A DNA stretch of 64,000 nt from an uncultured Paracoccaceae bacterium (GCA_943787985.1 CALSOO010000004.1:806001-870000), one strand, 5' to 3'; positions 1 to 10,727 are shown, counted from the stretch's first letter. Translations and numbers: made by a program. Notes: generated by a model from the letters alone, not told the origin.

Positions 1-17
1 CGCTCAGCGGGACATGG

Positions 18-58
18 CGGCGAGTTGATCAGTGGCAGCAGATCAACTCGCCGTTTTT
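18..58 (+). terminator. Rho-independent terminator of an upstream gene
   Basis: A perfect 13-bp stem (18-30 with 41-53, arm CGGCGAGTTGATC) encloses a 10-base loop and is followed by five T (54-58). This is the textbook intrinsic terminator form on the + strand. It should end a gene left of the window and insulate the dcw operon that starts just downstream. Confidence 0.9.
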
Positions 59-120
59 AATTCTCCCGACATCCATATCGGGCCCGAACAAAACGACACG
101 ACACAGAGGCATCAGCCCAA

Positions 121-143
121 CAGGGCAAACTAGGGACGGACCA
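121..143 (+). promoter_or_regulatory. Possible MraZ-binding GGG boxes and 5' leader of mraZ
   Basis: Just before the mraZ start, two AGGG boxes lie exactly 10 bases apart (122-125 and 132-135). MraZ of other bacteria represses its own operon by binding GGG-containing direct repeats of about 10-bp period, so this is a reasonable operator candidate. The same purines may also serve as the ribosome binding site. I could not recognise a confident -35/-10 pair between the terminator and mraZ. Confidence 0.3.
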
Positions 144-665
144 GTGGCACGAAGGTTCAGAGGCGAAAGCCAACACAAAGTCGACACAAAGGGGCGGGTC
201 TCAATCCCAGCCTCTTTTCGTCGTGTGTTGGAAGCGGCTGATCCGAACTGGAAGTCTGGCGAGGCCCCTGAGCTGGTGATTGTTTACGGTGATCACCGCC
301 GCACCTACCTTGAATGCTACACAATGGAAGCCATCGACGAGGTGGATGCCAAGATCGACGCCCTCCCGCGTGGTTCTATGGAGCGCAAGATGTTGCAGCG
401 CTTGTTCCACGGGCAGTCCTTTCCGACGGCTGTGGACGAAACGGGCCGTTTGGTCCTGCCAGCCAAGCTGCGCAACAAGATTGATTTGTCCGGCGAGGCG
501 TTTTTCATCGCGGCCGGTGACACGTTCCAGATTTGGAAGCCCGAGACCTACGAGGCCGAAGAATTGTCCAAGACCGAAGAGTGGTTGGACGACCTCCCCG
601 AAGACTTCGATCCAATGGCCTTCCTAGACGGTCAATCAGGGTCAAGCGGGCAAGCGGGGGAATGA
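144..665 (+). CDS. mraZ: Transcriptional regulator MraZ
   Basis: DNA-binding repressor at the head of the dcw cluster. The protein is 173 aa with two SpoVT-AbrB-type swapped-hairpin domains: the first carries 'DTKGRVSIP' (about residues 15-23), the second 'DETGRLVLP' (about 97-105). It is slightly longer than the usual 145-165 aa because of an acidic, Gly/Ser-rich C-terminal tail. The start is GTG at 144, preceded by purine-rich sequence. The stop is 4 bases before the rsmH start region, so the two genes are surely cotranscribed. MraZ normally binds repeats upstream of itself and tunes the division and cell wall operon. Confidence 0.96.
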   Translation: MARRFRGESQHKVDTKGRVSIPASFRRVLEAADPNWKSGEAPELVIVYGDHRRTYLECYTMEAIDEVDAKIDALPRGSMERKMLQRLFHGQSFPTAVDETGRLVLPAKLRNKIDLSGEAFFIAAGDTFQIWKPETYEAEELSKTEEWLDDLPEDFDPMAFLDGQSGSSGQAGE

Positions 666-669
666 TGTG

Positions 670-1674
670 ATGGCTGCTGCCGCCGCCGCAAATTCTGCCG
701 ATCCTCACATTCCGGTTCTGTTGCGTCCTTTGCTGGCCGCTGTTGCACCTGTGTCCGGCCGGTGGCTGGATGGCACTTTTGGGGCAGGGGGCTACACAAA
801 AGGGTTGCTGGACGCTGGCGCCGATCACGTGATTGGCGTGGACCGCGACCCTTTGGCGTTCGAGATAGCCGCCCCTTGGGTTGGCGAGATGTCGGATCGC
901 ATCACATTGCAACACGGTGTGTTTTCCAAAATGGACAGCTATGCCACCGAACTTGATGGCGTGGTTTTGGACCTTGGCGTCAGTTCCATGCAGCTTGATC
1001 TGTCTGAACGCGGTTTTTCTTTTATGCGCGATGGTCCTTTGGATATGCGCATGTCCCAAGACGGAGAATCCGCGGCGGACATCGTCAATGGCGCGGATGA
1101 AGAGCACATTGCCGCCATTCTGTTTCATTTCGGCGAAGAGCGGGCGAGCCGTCGCATCGCCAAGGCCATCGTGCGCGAGCGCACTCTTGCGCCGATCACC
1201 AATACGTTGCGACTGGCCAAGATCGTGGAGGGGTGTTTGCCCCGCCCCAAGCCCAACCAGTCACACCCCGCCACCCGTTCGTTTCAGGCGCTGCGCATTG
1301 CGGTGAATGATGAATACGGTGAGTTGTTTCGCGGCCTCATGGCCGCTGAACGCGCGCTGAAACCCGGTGGCCAGTTGGCTGTTGTGACGTTTCATTCGGT
1401 CGAGGACCGCATGGTCAAACGCTTCTTCACCGCACGTTCCGGAAAGGGCGGCAACGCCAACCGCTTTGCCCCCGAAGTTGAAAAAGACCCCGCCCAATTC
1501 ACCATCAAGTCGCGCAAGGCGATCGGGCCGGATGAAGACGAATTGAACACCAATCCACGCGCCCGTTCGGCGAAGTTGCGGGTCGCGATCCGCACAGATG
1601 CCCCCAGCGGTGACGTGGATGCCAAAGCGCTTGCCATGCCAAGCCTTCCCAACACCAGCAGAGACCGGTCATGA
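670..1674 (+). CDS. rsmH: 16S rRNA (cytosine1402-N4)-methyltransferase RsmH
   Basis: SAM-dependent methyltransferase (also called MraW) that N4-methylates C1402 of 16S rRNA in the decoding centre. The N-terminal 'HIPVL' and the SAM-binding '[10 protein letters not shown]' with 'GVDRDP' are visible, as are the later '[12 protein letters not shown]' and '[10 protein letters not shown]' family blocks. About 334 aa, a usual length. A GTG at 667 is in frame directly before the ATG at 670; the GGGGG at 656-660 serves either. The stop overlaps the ftsL ATG in an ATGA junction. Confidence 0.97.
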   Translation: MAAAAAANSADPHIPVLLRPLLAAVAPVSGRWLDGTFGAGGYTKGLLDAGADHVIGVDRDPLAFEIAAPWVGEMSDRITLQHGVFSKMDSYATELDGVVLDLGVSSMQLDLSERGFSFMRDGPLDMRMSQDGESAADIVNGADEEHIAAILFHFGEERASRRIAKAIVRERTLAPITNTLRLAKIVEGCLPRPKPNQSHPATRSFQALRIAVNDEYGELFRGLMAAERALKPGGQLAVVTFHSVEDRMVKRFFTARSGKGGNANRFAPEVEKDPAQFTIKSRKAIGPDEDELNTNPRARSAKLRVAIRTDAPSGDVDAKALAMPSLPNTSRDRS

Positions 1675-2042
1675 GAACAATTTTGTATATTTTGACAGTT
1701 TTGGGCGTCGTCGGTTTGGCCTTTTGGGCCTACCGCGAGAATTACGCGACCCAGCAATCGCTGGCCGAAACAGAGCAATTGCGCAAAGACATTCGCGCCA
1801 GCCATGCCCGTTTGGCGGTTCTGCGCGCCGAGTGGGCCTATTTGAACCGTCCGGACCGTCTGCGCGAGCTTGCTGACATCAATTTCGACAATCTTGGTCT
1901 TTTGCCCATCCAGCCCGAGCAATTCGGATTGGTGGATCAAGTGTCCTACCCAGTCGCGGATGTTGAAGTGGCCGAAGACGACGACACACCGTTGAACATC
2001 ACCGGCGGCGTCGATGTGAGCAACACGGGGAGCAACCCATGA
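1671..2042 (+). CDS. ftsL: Cell division protein FtsL
   Basis: Small bitopic division protein of 123 aa. A short cytoplasmic N-terminus leads to one membrane segment (about residues 4-22), then a periplasmic helix rich in Glu, Leu and Arg that should form the coiled coil with FtsB/DivIC. The stretch 'RPDRLRELA' with following 'LGL' is typical of alphaproteobacterial FtsL. FtsL links the FtsQLB complex to activation of FtsW/FtsI. Start and stop both overlap neighbours by ATGA, indicating translational coupling with rsmH and ftsI. Confidence 0.92.
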   Translation: MRTILYILTVLGVVGLAFWAYRENYATQQSLAETEQLRKDIRASHARLAVLRAEWAYLNRPDRLRELADINFDNLGLLPIQPEQFGLVDQVSYPVADVEVAEDDDTPLNITGGVDVSNTGSNP

Positions 2043-3826
2043 TCCGTATCCCTTTGCGCCCGTTGGCGCGTATTCTGGAGGCCCGCGAAAACGGCGAAAA
2101 CCCCGATGCGATCGAGCGTGAAAACAAGCGCATCCGCCATGAAGATTTGCAAGCGCGTGCCCGCCAGCGTGCCGAGGGACGTTTGCTTGTGCTTGGCATG
2201 TTCTTTTTCTGCGCCTTTGCTGTTGTTGGCGGGCGTATGGGCGTGTTGGCCACCTCCGAGGCTGTGGAGCCCCGTTCAGCGGGCATTGGCGCTGCCATTT
2301 CTGCGCAACGTGCCGATATCGTGGATCGTCATGGCAATCTGTTGGCCACCAATTTTGAAACCCACGCGCTTTATGCCCAGCCCCATCAACTGATTGACCC
2401 TGCAGGCTCTGCCGCTCAATTGGTCGAGATTTTTCCGGATCTGGATTTCTCCCGTTTGGTCAAGGACTTCACAGGCAAACGCAAGTTCCTGTGGGTGAAG
2501 AAGAAAATCAGCCCCGAGCAGATGCAAGCGGTGCATGATATCGGTGATCCTGGTCTGTTGTTCGGACCCCGCGATATGCGCTTGTATCCCAACGGCAAGC
2601 TGGCCGCGCATGTGATGGGTGGTGCGTCTTTTGGCAAAGAGGGTGTATCGGCTGCCGAAGTGATCGGTGTCGCGGGTGTCGAAAAGCAGTTCGACGAGTA
2701 TTTGCGGGATCCTGCCAATGGCAATGCGCCTTTGGAGTTGTCTTTGGACCTGACGGTTCAAGCCGCGGCGGAACGTGTCTTGTACGGCGGCATGAAGCTG
2801 TTGAACGCCAAGGGTGCCACGTCTGTGTTGATGGATGTGCACACGGGCGAGGTGATTTCGGTTGTGTCTTTGCCTGACTTTGATCCCAACGACCGCCCCA
2901 GCCCTATCACGGAAGGGGATCGCGGAGATGATCCGCTGTTTAACCGTTCCGTGCAAGGTGTCTATGAATTGGGGTCGGTGTTCAAGATTTTCACCGCCGC
3001 TCAAGCCGTTGATCTGGGCCTTGTGAATCCGTCGACCATGATCAAAACTGATGGGCCGATGCGTGTTGGCGGGTTTAACATCGGTGAGTTTCGCAACAAG
3101 AATTACGGCACCCTCAGCGTGTCCGACATTATCGTCAAATCCTCCAACCGCGGCACGGGTCGCATGGTTTTGCAGATCGGTGCCAAACGCCAGCAGGAGT
3201 TCCTCAAAGCTATGGGCTTTTTCGAGGCGACCCCTTTCGAGATTGTCGAAGCTGCCGGCGGCAAACCGTTGTTGCCAAAACGCTGGACCGATTTGTCGGC
3301 GGTGACCATTTCATATGGCCACGGTTTGTCCTCTTCCCCGATGCATCTGGCCGCTGGCTATGCTGCCATTGCAAATGGCGGTCGTGTGGTTCAGCCGACG
3401 ATCCTGAAAAAAGACGGCCCGCAATACGGTCCTCGGATCATGAGCGAAGGAGCCGCAGCTGCCGCCCGTCGCATGTTGCGCAAAGTGGTGAGTGAAGGCA
3501 CGGCCAGTTTTGGCGAAGTCGATGGGTACGCTGTGGGCGGCAAAACCGGCACAGCCGACAAGCACAGACCCCGTGGTGGCTACTACGAGGATAAAGTGAT
3601 CGCGACCTTTGCCTCTATTTTCCCGGCCCATGACCCGAAGTATGTGTTGATCGTCACGTTGGACGAACCTGTGGAAACATCCGGCGACAAACCGCGCCGC
3701 ACGGCAGGCTGGACGGCCGTTCCAGTTGCCGCGGAAATGATCCGCCGTGTCGCTCCGTTGCTGGGCATGCGTCCAACCGTTGAACCCGTGTCCTTGGCTG
3801 ATATAACCCTGACCAGCAGCAACTAA
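2039..3826 (+). CDS. ftsI: Peptidoglycan D,D-transpeptidase FtsI (PBP3)
   Basis: Septal class B penicillin-binding protein that crosslinks new division-site peptidoglycan as partner of FtsW. 595 aa: a cytoplasmic tail, one membrane anchor (about residues 52-72), the PBP dimerisation domain, then the transpeptidase domain. The acyl-enzyme serine is in 'GSVFK' (Ser313, SxxK), followed by 'SSN' (SxN) and 'KTGT' (Lys502, KTG). Intact reading frame. The start overlaps ftsL. A gap of 18 bases separates it from murE. Confidence 0.97.
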   Translation: MIRIPLRPLARILEARENGENPDAIERENKRIRHEDLQARARQRAEGRLLVLGMFFFCAFAVVGGRMGVLATSEAVEPRSAGIGAAISAQRADIVDRHGNLLATNFETHALYAQPHQLIDPAGSAAQLVEIFPDLDFSRLVKDFTGKRKFLWVKKKISPEQMQAVHDIGDPGLLFGPRDMRLYPNGKLAAHVMGGASFGKEGVSAAEVIGVAGVEKQFDEYLRDPANGNAPLELSLDLTVQAAAERVLYGGMKLLNAKGATSVLMDVHTGEVISVVSLPDFDPNDRPSPITEGDRGDDPLFNRSVQGVYELGSVFKIFTAAQAVDLGLVNPSTMIKTDGPMRVGGFNIGEFRNKNYGTLSVSDIIVKSSNRGTGRMVLQIGAKRQQEFLKAMGFFEATPFEIVEAAGGKPLLPKRWTDLSAVTISYGHGLSSSPMHLAAGYAAIANGGRVVQPTILKKDGPQYGPRIMSEGAAAAARRMLRKVVSEGTASFGEVDGYAVGGKTGTADKHRPRGGYYEDKVIATFASIFPAHDPKYVLIVTLDEPVETSGDKPRRTAGWTAVPVAAEMIRRVAPLLGMRPTVEPVSLADITLTSSN

Positions 3827-3844
3827 GCCGAAAAGGCAGCGCAG

Positions 3845-5332
3845 ATGGTCATGCCGAAAAGTATCTCTTTGAATTCCCTTGGCTTGATGGCCGTGGGCGG
3901 GGCGAATCCTGTCCTGAACAATATGGCTGTGGACAGCCGCGAGGTCAGCGCAGGTTGCCTGTTTTGTCGCCATGCCCGGCTCTCAGGTCCACGGCGCCAG
4001 TTTCATTGCATCGGCTTTGGAGCGGGGCGCGGTTGCGATCCTCACCGATCCCGAGGGTGCTGTCATCGCCCGCGACGCGATTTCGGCGGCAGGTGTGGCC
4101 CTTGTGGTTACAGAGCACCCCCGCGAGACACTTGCCCGCACGGCGGCTTTGTGTTTCGGGGCCCAACCCAAGACAATGGTGGCCGTGACAGGGCACCAAC
4201 GGCAAAACGTCAGTGTCGACTTTTGTGCGCCAGATCTGGACCGAGTTGGAGTTGGAGGCCGTGAACCTTGGCACCACGGGTGTTGAAGGGTCCTGGACCG
4301 CCAAGCTCCATCACACCACCCCCGAGCCGATCACTTTGCACCGCACTCTGAACCTTGCGGCGCAAAACGGCATTACCCACGCTGCGATGGAGGCCTCCTC
4401 GCACGGGTTGGACCAGCGCCGTCTGGACGGTGTGGTCCTGAAGGCTGCCGGCTTTACCAATTTCACGCAGGACCATCTGGATTATCACGAGACCTTCGAG
4501 GCCTATTTCGACGCCAAGGCCCGGTTGTTTACGCAGGTCCTGCCCGAGGACGGCACGGCTGTCATCAACATGGACGATCCGCGCGGGCGTGGACATGGTT
4601 GCCATCGCCGCGGTGCGGGGGCAGGCGTTGATCTCTGTCGGGCGCGAAGGCGCGGATTTGCAGTTGTCTGCGCAGCGCTATGACGCGACGGGGCAGGATT
4701 TGCGGTTCACCTATCAGGGCAAGGCCTACCAGACCCGTTTTAATCTGCTGGGCGGCTTTCAGGCGGACAACGTGATGCTGGCCGCTGGCTTGGTCATGGC
4801 CTGCGGTGTTGCGCCCGGGGATGTGTTTGACACGCTGGAACACCTCACCACCGTGCGGGGCCGGATGGAACTGGCCGCAACCCGGGACAACGGCGCGGCA
4901 GTGTTCGTGGATTTCGCCCACACCCCCGACGCGATCGAGACGGCGCTCAATGCGATGCGCCCGCATGTCATGGGCCGTTTGGTCGCCATCGTTGGGGCTG
5001 GCGGCGACCGCGATGCCACCAAACGTCCTTTGATGGGGCAGGCGGCGGCTGCGTGTGCCGATCAGGTGTTTGTCACGGACGACAATCCCCGTTCCGAGGA
5101 CCCGGCCGCGATCCGGACCCAAGTGATGGCCGGATGCCCTGATGCGATTGAGGTCGGGGACCGCGCTGAAGCGATTTTGCGCGCGATTGATACACTTGGG
5201 CCCGGTGATGCGCTGTTGATTGCCGGTAAGGGCCATGAGACCGGCCAGATCGTAGGCAATGATGTGTTGCCATTCGATGATGTAGAACAAGCAAGCGTTG
5301 CCGTTGCAGCCCTTGAGGGGAGATTGGCATGA
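3845..5332 (+). CDS. murE: UDP-MurNAc-tripeptide synthetase MurE (three frame breaks)
   Basis: Cytoplasmic ligase that adds the third residue (meso-diaminopimelate in Gram-negatives) to UDP-MurNAc-L-Ala-D-Glu. The protein is recoverable only by joining four frame segments. Each break is one extra base in a short run: TTTT at 3962-3965, GGG at 4191-4193 (inside the ATP-binding 'TGTNGKT' loop) and GGG at 4585-4587. With these corrected the product is about 495 aa, with 'NLGTTGV', 'EASSHGLDQRRL', 'NFTQDHLDYH' and the meso-DAP-type signature 'DNPRSEDP'. The 3' end overlaps murF by ATGA. I judge the breaks to be sequence errors, because the gene is essential and no paralogue is seen. Confidence 0.93.
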
Positions 5333-6753
5333 CGCTTTGGACATCACAGGACGCCGTTGCGGCCACTGGTGGGCGCACGACCTGCGCATGGTCGGCCGGT
5401 GGCGTCTCCATTGATACTCGCACCATCGCGCAAGGGGATTTGTTTGTGGCCCTAGAGGCCGCGCGCGACGGACATGATTTTGTGGCGGCAGCCTTGGAAA
5501 AAGGGGCTGCGGCTGCATTGGTGTCGCGCATTCCCGAGGGTTTGGACGAAACAGCCCCGCTATTGATTGTTGCGGATGTTCTGGAGGGACTGGAGGCTTT
5601 GGGCGTTGCGGCGCGCGCGCGCACTGACGCACGTGTTGTGGCGGTCACCGGCTCTGTCGGGAAAACCTCGACCAAGGAAATGCTGCGCGCCATGTTGAGC
5701 GAACAAGGGCGCACCCATGCTTCTGTGGCCAGTTACAACAACCATTGGGGCGTGCCGCTGAGCCTTGCGCGCATGCCTGTGGACACGCAATTTGCCGTGA
5801 TCGAGATCGGCATGAACCACCCCGGCGAAATTGCGCCGCTGGCCAAGCTTGCGCGCCCGCATGTGGCGATGGTGACCACAGTGGCAGCGGCCCATCTGGA
5901 GGCGTTCGAGAATATTGAAGGCATCGCGGTCGAAAAGGCCTCCATCATGGAGGGACTGGAATACGGCGGTGCGGCGGTCATCAACAATGACATCGAAACA
6001 GCCGCGATTTTGCAGGCCAAAGCGCATGACATGCGCCGTCGCGATATCGGGTTCGGGGAGCATGGCTTTGATTATGTTCTCAAAAACATGTCCATCGTTG
6101 GCGACACGACTGTGGTGCAGGCCGAAGCAAACGAGCAGCCTTTGTTGTTCAAGATCAACACGGCGGGGCGGCATTTTGCCATGAACGGGCTTGGCGCATT
6201 GGCCGTATGCGAGGCGCTGGGGGCGGATCTGGGGCTGGCGGCGGCCGCTTTGGGACGCTGGTCGCCCTACACAGGGCGCGGCGCACGCGAGATTGTGGTC
6301 CTTGATCCGGTTGAGCGGCACATGACGCTTGAGTTGATTGACGACAGTTACAACGCCAATCCAACCTCGATGGAGGCCGCGCTTGAAGTGCTGGCGGCTG
6401 CCAGTCCGATTGACGGGATCGGACGGATCGGCAAAGGGCGCAAGATTGCGTTTCTGGGTGACATGAAAGAGTTGGGTCCGGACGAGATTGCCTTGCATGC
6501 AGGGCTGGCCCATCTGCCTTACACGGCGGATTTGGACGTCATCCACTGCGTTGGTCCCTTGATGAAGCATTTGCACGCGGCCTTGCCAGACACGCAACGC
6601 GGGCAATGGGCGGCCACAGCCGGTGAAATCCATGTGCGCGGCTTTGTCGATGCGGGGGATGTGGTGCTGGCCAAGGGGTCATTGTCGATGAAGCTGGCAC
6701 TTGTCGTTGACGCCATCCGGAAAATGGGCCATCCCCAACATATAACAACATAA
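5329..6753 (+). CDS. murF: UDP-MurNAc-tripeptide-D-alanyl-D-alanine ligase MurF
   Basis: Adds D-Ala-D-Ala to UDP-MurNAc-tripeptide, the last cytoplasmic step of the nucleotide precursor pathway. 474 aa, intact. The N-terminal UMAG-recognition domain contains 'GVSIDTRTI'. The central Mur ligase domain has the ATP loop 'TGSVGKTSTKEML' (about residues 107-119) and 'IGMNHPGEI'. The C-terminal domain carries 'DDSYNANPTSM'. This gene is free of the frame breaks that hit its neighbours on both sides. The start overlaps murE. Confidence 0.97.
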   Translation: MTLWTSQDAVAATGGRTTCAWSAGGVSIDTRTIAQGDLFVALEAARDGHDFVAAALEKGAAAALVSRIPEGLDETAPLLIVADVLEGLEALGVAARARTDARVVAVTGSVGKTSTKEMLRAMLSEQGRTHASVASYNNHWGVPLSLARMPVDTQFAVIEIGMNHPGEIAPLAKLARPHVAMVTTVAAAHLEAFENIEGIAVEKASIMEGLEYGGAAVINNDIETAAILQAKAHDMRRRDIGFGEHGFDYVLKNMSIVGDTTVVQAEANEQPLLFKINTAGRHFAMNGLGALAVCEALGADLGLAAAALGRWSPYTGRGAREIVVLDPVERHMTLELIDDSYNANPTSMEAALEVLAAASPIDGIGRIGKGRKIAFLGDMKELGPDEIALHAGLAHLPYTADLDVIHCVGPLMKHLHAALPDTQRGQWAATAGEIHVRGFVDAGDVVLAKGSLSMKLALVVDAIRKMGHPQHITT

Positions 6754-6781
6754 CACTAAATCGTGAGTAAAGGGGCCGAGC

Positions 6782-7876
6782 ATGCTCTACTGGTTGACGG
6801 CACTTTCCGACGGGGGCGACTTTTTCAACCTGTTCCGCTACATCACATTCCGTGCCGGCGGAGCATTTCTGACCGCGCTTGGTCTTTGGGTTCATCTTTG
6901 GACAACGCCCTCATCAACGTGCTGCGCCGCCGTCAAGGCAAAGGCCAGCCGATTCGTGATGACGGCCCAGAGGCGCATTTCGCCAAAGCAGGGCACGCCC
7001 ACGATGGGTGGGCTTGCTGATTGTCGGTGCGCTTTGACCTTTTCCACGTTGCTTTGGGCGCGTTGGGATAACCCGTTCATCTGGATCGTATTGTTTGTGA
7101 CGCTCAGCTTTGCGGCCATCGGGTTCGCGGATGATTACGCCAAAGTGTCCAAAGCAAACGACTGGCTGGCGTGTCCGGCCAAGTGCGTTTGGGGTTGGGC
7201 TTTGTCATTGCTGCGATTGCGGCCTATTTCGCGGCGCATCAACCACCCTGAAGCTTTGCAGAACCAACTGGCCTTGCCGGTGTTCAAGGACACTTTGATC
7301 AACCTTGGCTATCTCTTTATCCCGTTTTCGATGATCGTCATCGTGGGCGCGGCCAATGCGGTAAACCTGACCGACGGGCTGGACGGTTTGGCGATCATGC
7401 CTGTGATGATCGCGGCGGGCGCGCTTGGGCGTGATCGCTTATGCCGTTGGTCGTGTGGATTTCACCGATTATCTCGACGTGCACTATGTGCCGGGGACGG
7501 GTGAAATCCTGATCTTTACGGCGGGCATGTTCGGCGGCGGCTTGGGCTTTTTGTGGTACAATGCCCCTCCCGCGGCTGTCTTTATGGGCGACACGGGCTC
7601 GTTGGCTTTGGGCGGCGCATTGGGGGCCATCGCCGTCAGCACCAAACACGAGCTGGTGCTTGGGCATCGTCGGCGGTTTGTTTGTGGTCGAGGCGCTGTC
7701 GGTGATTATTCAGGTGCTGTACTTCAAGCGCACGGGCAAACGCGTGTTTTTGATGGCTCCGATCCATCACCACTATGAGAAAAAGGGCTGGGCGGAGCCG
7801 CAGATTGTGATCCGTTTCTGGATCATTTCGCTTGATCCTCGCGCTGATAGGTCTGGCCACTTTGAAAGTGCGATAG
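6782..7876 (+). CDS. mraY: Phospho-MurNAc-pentapeptide transferase MraY (many frame breaks)
   Basis: Integral membrane enzyme that moves phospho-MurNAc-pentapeptide onto undecaprenyl phosphate to make lipid I. The start 'MLYWLTALS' is canonical. The joined product is about 360 aa with the family blocks 'GTPTMGG', 'GFADDYAK', '[13 protein letters not shown]', '[12 protein letters not shown]' and '[11 protein letters not shown]'. The frame breaks about ten times; clear ones are extra G in GGG near 6990, 7428 and 7664 and an extra T near 7835, and the best-fit stop is TAG at 7874-7876. At least one break (near 7035 or 7165) fits a missing base better. I read these as sequence errors. Confidence 0.92.
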
Positions 7877-7989
7877 CCTGGTTTCGCAAGTTTTGGTGAC
7901 GTGTGATTGGACCCTGTGGCAAGGTTGCGCGGCAAGCGTGACGCAGGTGTGCATGTGGCAAAAGAACAGACGACAAAAAGGCGCGAGAC

Positions 7990-9386
7990 ATGATTGAAGT
8001 TCAGGGCCTTTCGGGCCAAAAGGTTGCGGTTTTGGGTCTTGGGGCGGTCGGGTCTGTCCGCGGCACGCGCGTTGCGCGACAGGTGGTGCGCTCCCGATCT
8101 GCTGGGATGACAATGACGCTGCGCGTGCTGTGGCTGAGGATGAAGGCTTTGTGTGTGAAAGCCTCACGAAACAGGGGGCGTTTGATGACCTTGCCCGTTT
8201 GATCGTGTCCCCGGGTATCCCGCATTTGTACCCTGTGCCAAACCCGGTGGTGGCGGCTGCTCTTTCGGCAGGTGTACCTGTGGACAATGACATCGGTTTG
8301 TTTTTCCAGTCCTTCGCGACCGAAGAATGGAGCGGTTTTGACATCGCACCGCGCGTTGTCGCTGTAACCGGATCGAATGGGAAGTCCACGACGTCTGCCT
8401 TGATCCACCATATCCTTGAGCATGTGAACCGCCCTTGCCAGTTGGCGGGCAACATCGGGCGCGGGGTTCTGGATATTGATCCGCCCATTGACGGCGAAGT
8501 GGTGGTTCTGGAGCTTTCGAGTTATCAGACAGACCTTGCAAGGTCTTTGACCCCTGATGTGGCTGTGTTCACAAATCTGTCCTCTGATCATCTTGACCGC
8601 CACCACGGGATGGGCGGTTATTTCGCGGCAAAGCGCCGTCTGTTTGCCGAGGGTGGTCCGGACCGCGCGGTGATTGGTGTGGATGAAGACGAGGGCCGGT
8701 TTCTGGCGGGGCAACTGGCTGAGGGACCGGCCGATGATCGCGTGATCCGCATCTCTGTGGATCGCAAGTTGACGGGGCCGGGGTGGCAGGTTTTTGCGCG
8801 CAAAGGGTTCTTGTCGGAGTATCGAAAAGGCAAGCAGGCGGCGTCCATTGACTTGCGCGCTGTTGCCGGTTTGCCGGGCGCGCACAATCACCAAAACGCT
8901 TGTGCGGCCTATGCTGCCTGTCGCGCATTGGGTTTGGCTCCCAAAGTGATCGAGGCGGCGTTTCATTCATTCGGTGGCTTGCCGCACCGGTCCCAAACCA
9001 TCGCTGATGCGGCTGGGGTGCGTTATGTCAACGACAGTAAAGCCACGAATGTGGACAGCGCTGCAAAGGCATTGCAGGCTTTCAAGCGGGTGCGCTGGAT
9101 TTGCGGTGGGTTGCAAAAAGAAGGCGGGCTGGACGCGTTGAATGCGGTGTCTGGCGATGTTTTGAAAGCCTATGTTATCGGGCGCGAGGCTGCGAATTTT
9201 GCCATGCAACTGAGTGTGCAGACGCAGGTCTGCGGGACAATGGCCGAGGCGGTTGCCGCCGCTATTGCAGACGCTGAAGAGGGGGATGTTGTGCTGTTGG
9301 CGCCAGCTGCCGCGAGCTTTGATCAATATGACAGTTTCGAGCGGCGCGGAGATGATTTTGTGGCTGAAGTGACTGCGCGGATTTGA
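7990..9386 (+). CDS. murD: UDP-MurNAc-L-alanine-D-glutamate ligase MurD (two frame breaks)
   Basis: Adds D-Glu to UDP-MurNAc-L-Ala. After the N-terminal 'KVAVLGLG' two single extra bases (a G in the GGGG near 8042, a G near 8084) shift the frame. From 8130 to the stop it is continuous. The intact part shows the ATP loop '[13 protein letters not shown]', 'LELSSYQTD', '[10 protein letters not shown]', 'NDSKATN' and '[12 protein letters not shown]', all standard MurD blocks. Corrected length is about 465 aa. It lies 113 bases after mraY and is followed by a gene on the opposite strand, so the promoter serving ftsW must lie further on. Confidence 0.94.
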
Positions 9387-9449
9387 TGGGGTTCGGCGCT
9401 CTTTGCCTGCGCAAAGACGCCCCGCCCACCATCCCGCATCTGCGCGGTT

Positions 9450-10625
9450 CTAGTTTGGCAGTGCCCGTGCGACGGCCATTGCCGACGACCATGCCCACTG
9501 GAAGTTGTAACCGCCCAGCCAGCCTGTGACATCGACGGCTTCTCCGATGAAATAGAGCCCTTTGACGCGGCTACACTCCATGGTTTTTGATGAAAGTGCC
9601 TGGGTGTCGATCCCGCCTAGCGTGACTTCGGCCGTGCGGTATCCTTCGGTGCCGTTCGGTGTCATTTGCCAATCTTGCAAGTGTGCGCAGATTTCTGCGA
9701 GCCTGACGTCCGATTGATCGGCAAGATTGCCTGTCAGGTCCAATTCGTCTTTGAGGAACTCTATCAGGCGCGTTGGCAGAAGGGCGCTCAATTCGGTTGT
9801 GAGGTTCTTGCGACCGTAGTGTTGGCGTGTTGTGCGCAAAGAGTCGTAGAGGCGCGCGTCGGGATCGAGGTTGAGGGAGATTGCTTCTCCCTCTTTCCAG
9901 TAGCTTGAGGCCTGCAAAACAGCCGGCCCCGACAGGCCGCGGTGCGTGAACAGAAGTGCTTCTTCGAATTGTCCAGCGCCTGCGCTGACCCGTGACGGTA
10001 TGGCGACCCCTGCCAAAGGCACGAACCTGTCTTCCGGAAAGGTGAAAGGCACAAGGGCAGGGCGGGTATCCGTGACGGGCACTTCGAATTGCCGTGCGAC
10101 GTCATAGGCGAAGCCGGTCGCGCCCATTTTGGGGATCGATTTTCCGCCGGTTGCAATGATGATCTGCTTTGCTGTGACCTGTGTTTTCCCGCTTGGCGCA
10201 ACAAGGGTTGCTTCATACCCGTCCGCGGTTTGGTGAAGGTCTTCGATTTTGGTTTCAAGACGCAGTTCAGCACCGTTTTCACGCATCAAGTCCAGCAGCA
10301 TAGCGATGATTTGTTTGGCCGAGACATCGCAAAACAATTGTCCGAGGGTTTTTTCGTGCCACGCAATGTTGTGTTGGTCGATCAGATCAATGAAGTCCCA
10401 CTGCGTGTAGCGTGCAAGTGCTGATTTCACGAAGTGGGGGTTTTGCGACAAGAAGGCATGCGGGGCACAGTGCATGTTGGTAAAGTTGCACCGCCCTCCG
10501 CCAGAGATGCGGATTTTCTCACCTGCTTTTTTGGCGTGATCGATCACCAGAATGCGGCCCGGTGCGTAGGCTGCACACATCATGCCTGCGGCGCCTGCGC
10601 CGATGATTAAGCTGTCTACTTGCAT
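9450..10625 (-). CDS. BaiN/RdsA-type NAD(P)/FAD-dependent oxidoreductase
   Basis: Flavoprotein of the HI0933/YhiN family, about 391 aa. The N-terminal FAD-binding Rossmann loop 'IIGAGAAGMMCA' is followed by the family signature 'KIRISGGGRCNFTN', an internal 'ATGGKSIPKMGATG', and the C-terminal 'FIGEAVDVTGWLGGYNFQWA' FAD-contact block. The ATG at 10625 was chosen because the glycine loop begins a few residues later. Family members include enzymes of bile-acid dehydroxylation in gut bacteria, but most have no proven substrate, so only oxidoreductase is safe. It is a minus-strand insertion between murD and ftsW, divergent from the peroxiredoxin-like gene. Confidence 0.88.
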   Translation of the reverse strand: MQVDSLIIGAGAAGMMCAAYAPGRILVIDHAKKAGEKIRISGGGRCNFTNMHCAPHAFLSQNPHFVKSALARYTQWDFIDLIDQHNIAWHEKTLGQLFCDVSAKQIIAMLLDLMRENGAELRLETKIEDLHQTADGYEATLVAPSGKTQVTAKQIIIATGGKSIPKMGATGFAYDVARQFEVPVTDTRPALVPFTFPEDRFVPLAGVAIPSRVSAGAGQFEEALLFTHRGLSGPAVLQASSYWKEGEAISLNLDPDARLYDSLRTTRQHYGRKNLTTELSALLPTRLIEFLKDELDLTGNLADQSDVRLAEICAHLQDWQMTPNGTEGYRTAEVTLGGIDTQALSSKTMECSRVKGLYFIGEAVDVTGWLGGYNFQWAWSSAMAVARALPN

Positions 10626-10727
10626 AGCAGCGCAGTGCCAGAGCGCACCGTGGCCGTCAAGGATACCCTTGCTTTTTGCCCGATAGCATGTGCTAGCTTG
10701 CCCCCGTATCAAGAACTGGAGTTACAT

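Noticed and set aside
505-1128. A 207-codon minus-strand frame over mraZ and rsmH
   Set aside because: It lies wholly over two well-conserved plus-strand genes and its translation is low in typical protein composition. Shadow frame.
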